Source: Oscillospiraceae bacterium
Lineage (GTDB): Bacteria; Bacillota; Clostridia; Oscillospirales; Ruminococcaceae
DNA length: 7,268 bases
Assembly: GCA_017394565.1 (NCBI GenBank)
Contig: JAFPXW010000220.1
Location: 1-7,268, forward strand
Reading direction: 5' to 3'
The notes under the pieces are model-generated. The model searched no databases and had not been told where the DNA came from. It saw only the letters and a program-made list of their open reading frames with translations. Each line of letters starts with the position of its first letter. Within the stretch, counting starts at the first letter, position 1. Below, in pieces: positions 1 to 5,417 of this stretch. Made by a program: the position numbers and the translations under genes.

Positions 1-2
1 AA

Positions 3-28
3 CCCCCTTCCCAGGAAGGGGGCTTTTT
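3..28 (+). terminator. Rho-independent terminator, plus-strand orientation
   Basis: An 8-bp perfect stem (CCCCCTTC at 3-10 with GAAGGGGG at 15-22) has a 4-nt loop and is followed by CTTTTTAT. That is a classic intrinsic terminator for a plus-strand transcript arriving from the left of the window. On the minus strand only two T residues remain before the window edge, so whether it also stops the capsid operon (bidirectional use) cannot be judged here. The convergent arrangement suggests the left neighbour is a separate transcription unit on the plus strand. Confidence 0.8.
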
Positions 29-30
29 AT

Positions 31-123
31 GCAGGGGGCTGCGGCGAACGCCCCGTCCCCTCTGCTTCGCGTGGCTCAGCATCTCCCCACCCCGTGGGGA
101 GTCACCCTTCACCCGCTTGCTTT
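31..123. other. Non-coding GC-rich spacer with a hairpin after the hub gene
   Basis: This spacer lies between the hub stop codon and the left terminator. It holds a perfect 8-bp stem with a 3-nt loop (CTCCCCAC at 83-90, GTGGGGAG at 94-101) and a weaker GGGGC/GCCCC pairing (35-39 with 50-54). Neither hairpin is followed by a T-run on either strand, so they are not canonical terminators. On the minus strand a frame from about 111 stays open to the window edge, but it has no convincing ribosome binding site and reads through the hairpins, so I do not call a gene. The style resembles dispersed intergenic repeats of gut Clostridia, which is an impression, not a match. Confidence 0.5.
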
Positions 124-1062
124 CTAAAGTTGTTGGCATTGATTATAAAACCCATCCTCATACGCCCACAGCGACGAGCGGAGCCCCTGCGTGCCGAACG
201 TCATCCGCACGCGGCAGATGGTCTTGTCCGGCAGGAGGGTGCCGCAGCGGACAGTGTCGCCGAGTTTTTCGTTCGCAAAACCGGCATAGGTGACGTATGC
301 CGCCCGGTTGCCGCGGCAGGAGAACAGATTCCGGAATGTCAGCGCTTTCTGCGGATCGGACAGGAACTGCCGGTCGAACGGCAGCTGCTTGTGGCGCACG
401 ATCTGCGCCGCGGTCGCCGTCGGGTTTTCCTCCCGGTAGGCATCCGGGTTGCCCTGCAAGTCCTCCATGTGATAGTGGCTGACCAGTTTCGTCGTGTCCG
501 TCACCTGCCCCGTTTCCACGATCCTGCTGCTGTCCGGTGTCCATACCGTCGGCACGGCATCGAGCGTCATGCGCACCATGTTGTTGTTGACAAACGGGTA
601 GCGGCGGCTCACCTTGTAGACGAACGTCGCCACGCAGTCCCACAGGCTCGTGCCCTCCTTCACGAAAATATAGCCCGTCGTCGGGTTCTGTTCGACCGTG
701 ACGTGCGGGATCGTGTAGAAGCCGTTCACCAGCGTTTCGAGCGTGAGGTTCGAGTGCAGTCCGGCTTCCAGCTCGTTCTGCGTCAGAAGTGACGTAAACG
801 TGCGGCTCTGCACACGCAGCATCCAGACACCGCCGCGCTGGAATTTCTCCACCCGATCCGCCAGCCCCGTGAAAATACTCTGCCCCTGCCATTCCAGTTC
901 CAGATACACCACGCCCCGGAAATCCGATGCCGCATCCGTGAGGAATAAGCCCGTCAGCGTTTCGTAAGGCGTGTAAATTTCGCGCTCCAGCGTCAGTGCG
1001 ATGCATTCTCCGGCAGTCACCGTATCATTTGCGCGGACGGCTTTCAGCGTGAAAACGCTCAT
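124..1062 (-). CDS. Baseplate hub protein, XkdQ/gp27-like
   Basis: This 312-aa protein is probably the tail-tip (baseplate) hub. In contractile and long-tailed phages the hub joins the tail tube to the spike and cell-puncturing parts. Residues 1-95 look like the first beta-barrel of the family, with strands around VVYLELEWQGQSIFTGL (51-67). Next comes the typical stretch SRTFTSLLTQNELEAG (86-101), followed by a segment like those that begin the second domain (about 105-160, including GTSLWDCVATFVYK at 137-150). The length is close to PBSX XkdQ as I remember it (about 325 aa), so it looks complete. The ATG at 1062 overlaps the preceding stop as ATGA, with GGAGGAGGTG upstream, indicating translational coupling. 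It is the last gene of the operon. No tube, sheath or tape-measure gene precedes it, which is odd. The family call rests on pattern memory; a divergent late-control D protein is the same idea by another name. Confidence 0.7.
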   Translation of the reverse strand: MSVFTLKAVRANDTVTAGECIALTLEREIYTPYETLTGLFLTDAASDFRGVVYLELEWQGQSIFTGLADRVEKFQRGGVWMLRVQSRTFTSLLTQNELEAGLHSNLTLETLVNGFYTIPHVTVEQNPTTGYIFVKEGTSLWDCVATFVYKVSRRYPFVNNNMVRMTLDAVPTVWTPDSSRIVETGQVTDTTKLVSHYHMEDLQGNPDAYREENPTATAAQIVRHKQLPFDRQFLSDPQKALTFRNLFSCRGNRAAYVTYAGFANEKLGDTVRCGTLLPDKTICRVRMTFGTQGLRSSLWAYEDGFYNQCQQL

Positions 1063-1442
1063 GCGCCCACCTCCTCCAGCGGCACGTCCGTATAGAGGAC
1101 AAGCGTCAGATCTGCCGCCGTATCGGACAATTCCATCGTGTAGCCGATCAGCCGCACGTCTTTGGCTTTCAGCAGTCCCAGCCGCACATCCTGCGTCGAG
1201 CCGTCACGCAGCAGCGTATCCAGTGCCGCACCGACGGATGCGATCTGATCCAGGGGAGGCGTGGCGCAGCCCTTGAGCTGGATCCGTGTGCCTTTCGGAT
1301 AGATCGCCGCAACAGCGCCGGCTCCCTCGGCTGTTCCCGTTTCGCGCAGCAGACAGCCGCCGGTGATGCGGTATTCATGCAGATGCACCGTCACCGTCCC
1401 GACCGTCAGCGTGTAGTCCTGCATTCCGCGCAGATAGATCAT
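1059..1442 (-). CDS. Small beta-rich tail or baseplate protein, unidentified
   Basis: This 127-aa protein is not recognised by family. It alternates hydrophobic and polar residues in strand-like runs (YTLTVGTVTVHLHEYRI at 10-26, DVRLGLLKAKDVRLIGYTMEL near 84-104, DLTLVLYTDV near 109-118) and has one short helix in the middle (QIASVGAALDTLLRDG). This layout could suit a tail-tube-like or tube-initiator fold, but no diagnostic motif proves it. There is no signal peptide or membrane segment. The ATG at 1442 overlaps the upstream stop as ATGA, with GGAGGTGGTGAG upstream, and its own stop overlaps the hub start, so the three genes 1439-1837, 1059-1442 and 124-1062 are translationally coupled. That coupling and the position before the hub argue for a hub partner, such as a tube-end or baseplate protein. 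An upstream in-frame extension to 1541 runs inside the previous gene and was rejected. Confidence 0.6.
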   Translation of the reverse strand: MIYLRGMQDYTLTVGTVTVHLHEYRITGGCLLRETGTAEGAGAVAAIYPKGTRIQLKGCATPPLDQIASVGAALDTLLRDGSTQDVRLGLLKAKDVRLIGYTMELSDTAADLTLVLYTDVPLEEVGA

Positions 1443-1837
1443 GCACTCACCACCTCCATCGAAATACCGCTGACGGTGAAGCGGGCGTCCATGATGATGC
1501 GTCCGAGCTTCACATCCACTCTGGCCGCACGCACTTCGCAAAGCACGCAGCCGATCCCTCTCATGCGGGGGAGCAGCCTGTCATAGAAATGATCCTCCGC
1601 CGTTTCCAGAGGAGACGTCATCGGCACGAGGACGGACACCGTGAACACCGCCGAAAACGGGCAGCATACGCAGGCGCCCTCCGGAAACGGCGTCCCCAGC
1701 TTTACCGATTCTGCCGTCAGCACAGTGAACAGGGCCGCCGACTTCTTTCCGACGGGAACAGCGTCGAATGACGGGTAGACTTCCGTCTGATCGCTGCCGC
1801 GCAGCCGGCGGAGGATCTCATCAAAAAGCACCTGCAT
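1439..1837 (-). CDS. Neck or tail-terminator-like protein (tentative)
   Basis: This 132-aa protein begins with a short helix (MQVLFDEILRRLRG). It continues as a mixed beta/alpha domain: strands in the middle (AVFTVSVLVPM near 63-73), a helix (DHFYDRLLPRMRGIG) and C-terminal strands ending FTVSGISMEVV. The order of elements recalls tail terminator or head-tail joining proteins of about 130 aa, which sit at this position after the connector in Firmicutes phages; this is inferred from position and shape, not from a firm motif. The start is the ATG at 1837, because GGAGG lies 8 nt upstream within the last codons of the connector gene (its stop TAA is at 1842-1844). A longer frame starting at 2005 would lie inside the connector gene and was rejected. 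Four cysteines occur, two adjacent (ACVCCP). Confidence 0.6.
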   Translation of the reverse strand: MQVLFDEILRRLRGSDQTEVYPSFDAVPVGKKSAALFTVLTAESVKLGTPFPEGACVCCPFSAVFTVSVLVPMTSPLETAEDHFYDRLLPRMRGIGCVLCEVRAARVDVKLGRIIMDARFTVSGISMEVVSA

Positions 1838-1841
1838 CCGC

Positions 1842-2198
1842 TTACCCTCCGATCGTTCTGAACTGAAATCCCGGTACCGCCACCAGTGACGCGCAAAGCC
1901 CCTCATACGAATACACGAGCTGCTTGGCAAAAAGCAGCTGCTGCGCGGAATCGCTCTGTCTGGCGATGGTGCCTGCGAATGTCGCGAGGGCTTTTTCACG
2001 CGCACCGTAGATCTCGGTGTATCGCAGATTGGCGATGGCGGCAGCCAGATACGTCAGGCGCACATCGGTTTCGTCCGCATCCTCCCGCAGGATCTGCCGG
2101 ACTTCCATTGCAGCGGCGTCGATGACCGGTCTGAAGGTCTCCGTATCCGTTTCGCCGGAAAACAGCGTAAACAGGTCACATACACGTTCCATATCCAT
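1842..2198 (-). CDS. Head-tail connector-like protein
   Basis: This 118-aa, mainly helical protein lies right after the capsid, protease and scaffold genes, where gp6/gp15-type head-tail connector (adaptor) proteins are usually found. Such proteins form a ring below the portal and prepare the head for tail attachment. Predicted helices include residues 23-39 (PVIDAAAMEVRQILRED), 44-60 and 82-104 (SAQQLLFAKQLVYSYEGL and on). This matches the small all-alpha connector fold, though the sequence is divergent. The ATG at 2198 has AGGAGG at 2207-2212 with an 8-nt spacer. A second Met two codons on (2192) is a less likely start. The following gene starts five bases after this stop, and its ribosome binding site is embedded in the last codons here. 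No membrane segment or signal peptide is present. Confidence 0.6.
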   Translation of the reverse strand: MDMERVCDLFTLFSGETDTETFRPVIDAAAMEVRQILREDADETDVRLTYLAAAIANLRYTEIYGAREKALATFAGTIARQSDSAQQLLFAKQLVYSYEGLCASLVAVPGFQFRTIGG

Positions 2199-2227
2199 TT
2201 GGCATTCCTCCTTTTTTCAAGAGAGTT

Positions 2228-2252
2228 GCAGGAGAGGGGAGCCCCCTCCTGC
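2228..2252 (-). repeat. Intergenic hairpin between protease and connector genes
   Basis: GCAGGAG (2228-2234) pairs with CTCCTGC (2246-2252). An inner GGG/CCC pairing is offset by one bulged base, giving about 10 pairs. On the minus-strand mRNA it lies just after the protease stop and ends 15 nt before the connector ribosome binding site (2207-2212). There is no T-run after it, so it is more likely an RNA stability or translation-spacing element than a terminator. Confidence 0.55.
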
Positions 2253-2262
2253 CGCAAATTTC

Positions 2263-2499
2263 TCACCTCTGCACAAATGCATCCAGTCCGCCGCAGTCAC
2301 CGGCGATCTGCACCACGGCTTCTGCGGACTGTTCCTCCAGCAGGGCACGCTTCATCGTCATCAGTTCCGCAATGTCCATCTTCTCTGCCGCAAGGCGCAG
2401 CGCCTTGGAAACAGTACCGCCGTCTCCGCAAAGCGTCAGCACCTCGGAGCGCAGCATCGTTTCCACTTCCTGCATGAGTTCCTTCTGTTCGGTTTCCAT
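2263..2499 (-). CDS. Candidate in-frame nested scaffold protein (internal start)
   Basis: An ATG at 2499 (Met196 of the protease) is preceded by AAGGAGG with an 8-nt spacer, as good as any start in the operon. Translation from here gives a 78-aa protein (METEQKELMQEVETMLRSEV and on) that is largely charged and helical and corresponds exactly to the scaffold-like tail of the protease. This copies the lambda C/Nu3 arrangement, in which the scaffold is an in-frame C-terminal product of the protease gene. Making extra free scaffold would correct stoichiometry, since many scaffold copies but few protease copies are needed. The ribosome-binding sequence also encodes Lys-Glu-Glu, so chance cannot be excluded. 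No expression evidence is available. Confidence 0.55.
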   Translation of the reverse strand: METEQKELMQEVETMLRSEVLTLCGDGGTVSKALRLAAEKMDIAELMTMKRALLEEQSAEAVVQIAGDCGGLDAFVQR

Positions 2500-3084
2500 C
2501 GTGATCTCCTCCTTGTTCTGAAAATGCTTCGTCACACCCGCCTGTACCTGCGCAGGCACCGCCACAAAGCTCCATTCATACGCATCCCGGATGTCATCGA
2601 GCACCGTGTAGCACAGCTGTCCGCCGTAGACACGCTGCGGAATATGGCTGCAAGCGCACTCCGCGCGATCCGCACCGCAGACGGAACACAGCCGGCGTCC
2701 GGCACTGCACGAAACGCTGACCTCCTTCTTGATGCCGCCCTCGATCTCGCGGATCAGATCCTGATTCGAGTCCGTGCGCACCATATAGGCGCTCGCTCTG
2801 AGGGAAATATACGGTCTGCCGTCGCGTGTTTTCTTCTGCGGATCGCGCACGACCTGCGTGTCAAAGATCCGCGCCGTCTGCGAACCGGAGCGCAGGTCAT
2901 GATCGAAGATGCCGGTCTTTCCGATGAAAAGCGCCTGCATCTGCTCCAGTGCCGCATCCGAGAAGCATTCGTAATCGCGGTCGATGTCGTTGTCGCACAG
3001 CGTCACATCAAAGAGATACACCTCATCCTCCGTATGCTCGCGCCGTGTGAACCGGTTGAGTTTTTCCAGTGCATTCTCTGTCAA
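2263..3084 (-). CDS. Prohead protease with C-terminal scaffold-like domain
   Basis: This 273-aa protein matures the procapsid. Residues 1-185 resemble herpesvirus-fold prohead proteases. The candidate catalytic triad is His62 (in GIFDHDL), Ser123 (in KKEVSVSCS) and Glu170 (in AYEWSFVAVPAQ). The last aligns with the E.S.V.VPA motif of HK97-type proteases. Between Ser and Glu sits a cysteine cluster (C133, C136, C143, C145, H147) that may bind zinc; I recall similar inserts in other Clostridial phage proteases. Residues 196-273 are charged and helical, like a scaffold (delta) domain, and can probably be made separately from an internal start. The initiation codon is TTG at 3084: AGGAGG lies 8 nt upstream (3093-3098), no ATG fits, and the next Met is residue 49. 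The gene follows the capsid gene instead of preceding it, which is unusual. It would act inside the procapsid before DNA packaging. Confidence 0.82.
   Translation of the reverse strand: MTENALEKLNRFTRREHTEDEVYLFDVTLCDNDIDRDYECFSDAALEQMQALFIGKTGIFDHDLRSGSQTARIFDTQVVRDPQKKTRDGRPYISLRASAYMVRTDSNQDLIREIEGGIKKEVSVSCSAGRRLCSVCGADRAECACSHIPQRVYGGQLCYTVLDDIRDAYEWSFVAVPAQVQAGVTKHFQNKEEITMETEQKELMQEVETMLRSEVLTLCGDGGTVSKALRLAAEKMDIAELMTMKRALLEEQSAEAVVQIAGDCGGLDAFVQR
2506..2514 (-). promoter_or_regulatory. Internal ribosome binding site inside the protease gene
   Basis: The minus strand reads AAGGAGGAG here, and the core AAGGAGG lies 8 nt upstream of the in-frame ATG at 2499. Strength and spacing equal those of the capsid and connector genes. 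It falls at the junction between the protease domain and the helical tail, which is why I read it as a real initiation site for a free scaffold and not as a random Lys-Glu-Glu coding stretch. Confidence 0.55.
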
Positions 3085-3104
3085 TGCAAAGACCTCCTTT
3101 CAAG

Positions 3105-3134
3105 GGGAAAGCAGCCATGACCGGCTGCTTTCCC
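3105..3134 (-). repeat. 12-bp hairpin between capsid and protease genes
   Basis: A perfect 12-bp stem (GGGAAAGCAGCC at 3105-3116 with GGCTGCTTTCCC at 3123-3134) has a 6-nt loop. On the minus-strand mRNA it lies 26 nt after the capsid stop and ends only 6 nt before the AGGAGG (3093-3098) of the protease TTG start. No T-run follows, so full termination is unlikely. It could protect the capsid message from 3' decay or limit ribosome access to the protease start. Together with the TTG codon it would keep protease output well below capsid output. Confidence 0.7.
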
Positions 3135-3160
3135 GATGCCCCGGTGCCTCAGAAGAAGCA

Positions 3161-4126
3161 TCAGAGGCTGTCGACCTTCAGCACGCACAGTGCATCGTCC
3201 ATGATCTTGCGGAATCCGGTATTGACAGAGACCGTGATGCAGTCCAGCTGGCAGTCGATGAGCTTGTCGGTTTCCAGTACCACGTCCGAGCTCAGGATCT
3301 GCTCGATCGCAAAGTCTGTGTCCGCACCGATGAGTGTCTCATTGTCGAGCTGCGGGCAATTGTACAGACGCGGGCCGAAGGGCAGGTGCAGCGCTGCATC
3401 CGGTGCAACATCGTGATTGAAAGGCAGCATCGCGAGGATCAGAGCCAGATTCTCCGGAGAAACATACAGCGCTCTCATCTTGTAGCTGTCAAACTGCACG
3501 AACAGATTCATAAGATCGTTGTAATGCAGGAAACTGCCGGCGGTGTGGATGGTAGGCGCATCCGTCTTCATCACGTTCAGCACCTCGCCGATCATCGAAT
3601 TTGCCAGCTCAGTACCGATCCTGCGCAGCATCACAGCAAAGATATCCAGGCGCTGCTGACGGACAGCCTCGTAGGAAGCATTGATGGCTCTGCCGTACTT
3701 TTGCAGCTGTACGACGCCGGAGCTTTCCATGATGGAGGAAGCCGGCAGTGCAATGCCCTGCGCCACCGTGGAGTAGGGAGCAGTCTCCGTCAGTTCGATG
3801 GGCTGGTAGCGGTTGGAAACGCAGTGAGTGACCACGCCGATCATATCCGGCAGGATGGCCTCCTCCATGCCCTGCAGCACAGCGCGGCGGATAAATTCCG
3901 GAAACAGCACAGCGCTTTCGGTCGTTGTGAAGAACTTCTCTACGCAGTCGCAGTCCTTGCCGGACACGCGGATGTCGAAGCGCTTGAGCTGGCGCTCATA
4001 GGCATCCAGACGCGCCAGGGGAGAACCGGCGTACTGTGCAGACGGATCGGATTCCTCCAGCGCCTGTGTGAAGCTCTTGCCGGAGAGATGATACATACCC
4101 TTTTCCAGTTTGATCTCATTGTACAT
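3161..4126 (-). CDS. Major capsid protein, HK97 fold
   Basis: This 321-aa protein is the shell subunit. Residues 1-60 form a charged helical N-terminus (SFTQALEESDPSAQY, then DAYERQLKRFDI). The segment FFTTTESAVLFPEFIRRAV (65-83) is typical of the N-arm entering an HK97-type capsid core. A long spine-type helix follows at about 150-188 (YEAVRQQRLDIFAVMLRRIG, then a second half ending near NVMK). The C-terminal part (LIGADTDFAIEQILSSDVVL, 265-284, then ITVSVNTGFRKIMDDALCVLKV, 297-318) matches the family's A-domain ending. The ATG at 4126 has AAGGAGGT upstream with a 7-nt spacer, one of the best ribosome binding sites here, fitting the most abundant virion protein. The protein carries eight cysteines, several close together (CDC at 59-61, DCQLDC at 291-296), more than usual for a capsid protein. 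It follows the portal after 20 nt and precedes the protease, reversing the usual protease-then-capsid order. Confidence 0.88.
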   Translation of the reverse strand: MYNEIKLEKGMYHLSGKSFTQALEESDPSAQYAGSPLARLDAYERQLKRFDIRVSGKDCDCVEKFFTTTESAVLFPEFIRRAVLQGMEEAILPDMIGVVTHCVSNRYQPIELTETAPYSTVAQGIALPASSIMESSGVVQLQKYGRAINASYEAVRQQRLDIFAVMLRRIGTELANSMIGEVLNVMKTDAPTIHTAGSFLHYNDLMNLFVQFDSYKMRALYVSPENLALILAMLPFNHDVAPDAALHLPFGPRLYNCPQLDNETLIGADTDFAIEQILSSDVVLETDKLIDCQLDCITVSVNTGFRKIMDDALCVLKVDSL

Positions 4127-4146
4127 AAACGTACCTCCTTGAAAGA

Positions 4147-5325
4147 TTAGAGATTGGATACAGTTTCGTCAGAGTTCGTCGCATTCGCGGCGACTCTCTG
4201 TTCGATCTCGCTTGCCTGCGCACGATAGAGCCGTGCCTGCGCAAGCTCGACCTCATCCTGGAGATTGATGTCGTCCCACACCACGCGCACCGGCGCAAAG
4301 CAGCCGTCCATTGCCAGGAACATCCCGGCGATGCGGCAGATGACAGGCTCCAGCAGCCGGCGGTAATATTCCAGCTCCGAAGTCAGGATATCTGCCTGCT
4401 GAGCGCTCATGCGTTCGGTGGACGACCAGCTCAGACCGAGCAGAAACGGCGGAACAGAGAGCTTGGAAAGCATCTGCTCCAGGATCTGCCGGACAGGGAT
4501 CTCCGTCTCCGGCATGATGCCCTCGGCGCCGATGACCTTGATGTCCACATCGCCGACCGACACAAAGTCGCGGATCTCGCCGTGCTTGGCGGCCTGCATC
4601 CCGTCCGACCATTCCTGTGCGATGATCTTCGCGCGTTCGCCTGCATAGGCAGCATCCGCGCTGTCCGCGGAAGGACGGTAGGTCACGGCATAGCGGACAT
4701 TGCCGGCACGGTCAAAGTTCTGCCCGACGCACTCATAGATGCGCATGAGCAGCGATGCAAAGACCGGCATCCCCTGCAGGAGCGACACACCGTAGATGCC
4801 GCCGTCCGGGGCTTTGAGCGCCGTAAACAGGATGCGTTCCGGATGCGGCAGGAGGACGGTTTCCGTGCCCTTGCGGAGGAAATACTGCCGCTGCATGGGA
4901 TCCGTTCCGGGACGGACGCCGACGTCCGTGACCTTGCCGTTCCAGAGCCCTTCGACACGTTTGCCGTGCTTGTCGAGCACGATCTCGCCGACGGCATTGC
5001 CGTAAACGAGCAGACTGTCAAAATAGCTGTCAATGAAGCTGTAGATCGACTGACCGGTCAGTCCCACCGGCACTTCCCGCAGAAACCGGTCCAGCGTTGC
5101 CTGCCGGGAGGGATCGTCACATTCCACATGGAAGGAACCGATCAGCCGCACCAGCTTGGAGATGGCGGCATCGACCAGAGGCACAGTCCTGCGCAGTTTC
5201 TCGAACAGCTCGTAGCTGTAGAGGGAGGCCGGGTATTCGCTGCGGACACAATTCCCCTGCGCAGCGGTCTGCACGGCAGGGAGCGCCGGCGTTTCGGACT
5301 TCCCTCTGCGTTTGAAAAGCTTCAT
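4147..5325 (-). CDS. Phage portal protein
   Basis: This 392-aa protein would form the twelve-subunit ring at one capsid vertex through which TerL pumps DNA. Visible family features are YSFIDSYFDSLLVYGNAVGE (95-114) in the wing region, the conserved-type loop GGIYGVSLLQG (175-185), the LSVPPFLLGLSWSSTERMS stem region (289-307) and the following helix EYYRRLLEPVICRIAGMFL (319-337). A charged helical C-terminus ends the protein. This is the HK97/A118-type portal pattern, and the length is normal. The start is the ATG at 5325: AGGAGGTGA lies at the right distance (5334-5342). A GTG four codons upstream (5337) is inside that ribosome binding site and was rejected. The gene follows TerL after a 92-nt gap that contains a hairpin, and it precedes the capsid gene by 20 nt. 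Confidence 0.88.
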   Translation of the reverse strand: MKLFKRRGKSETPALPAVQTAAQGNCVRSEYPASLYSYELFEKLRRTVPLVDAAISKLVRLIGSFHVECDDPSRQATLDRFLREVPVGLTGQSIYSFIDSYFDSLLVYGNAVGEIVLDKHGKRVEGLWNGKVTDVGVRPGTDPMQRQYFLRKGTETVLLPHPERILFTALKAPDGGIYGVSLLQGMPVFASLLMRIYECVGQNFDRAGNVRYAVTYRPSADSADAAYAGERAKIIAQEWSDGMQAAKHGEIRDFVSVGDVDIKVIGAEGIMPETEIPVRQILEQMLSKLSVPPFLLGLSWSSTERMSAQQADILTSELEYYRRLLEPVICRIAGMFLAMDGCFAPVRVVWDDINLQDEVELAQARLYRAQASEIEQRVAANATNSDETVSNL

Positions 5326-5357
5326 GAGTTCTCTCACCTCCTGATGATCGTTTGTGT

Positions 5358-5377
5358 GCTTCGGATCCCTCCGAAGC
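5358..5377 (-). repeat. Intergenic hairpin between TerL and portal genes
   Basis: GCTTCGG (5358-5364) pairs perfectly with CCGAAGC (5371-5377) around a 6-nt loop. On the minus-strand mRNA it ends 15 nt before the portal ribosome binding site (5337-5342), and no T-run follows. The same placement is seen upstream of the protease and connector genes, so it looks like a repeated design in this operon and not a terminator. Confidence 0.55.
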
Positions 5378-5417
5378 TGGCGGATCTCTCACATGGCACA
5401 CCCTATTCAAGTCATTC

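Noticed and set aside
31..111. Partial minus-strand gene entering from the left edge
   Set aside because: The open frame runs through hairpins and the terminator stem, lacks a properly spaced ribosome binding site, and gives a low-information Arg/Pro/Gly-rich peptide.
1439..2005. Extended start at 2005 for the 132-aa neck-like protein
   Set aside because: It would overlap most of the connector gene; the ATG at 1837 has GGAGG 8 nt upstream.
3105..3134. Calling the 12-bp hairpin an intrinsic terminator
   Set aside because: No T-run follows on the minus strand, and the protease ribosome binding site starts 6 nt later.
2017..4150. Long open frames on the plus strand opposite the protease, connector and capsid genes (2017-3120 and 2984-4150)
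   Set aside because: They lie antisense to genes with clear family motifs, have no ribosome binding site, and read as Arg/His/Leu-rich low-information protein. Codon bias in GC-rich DNA explains them.
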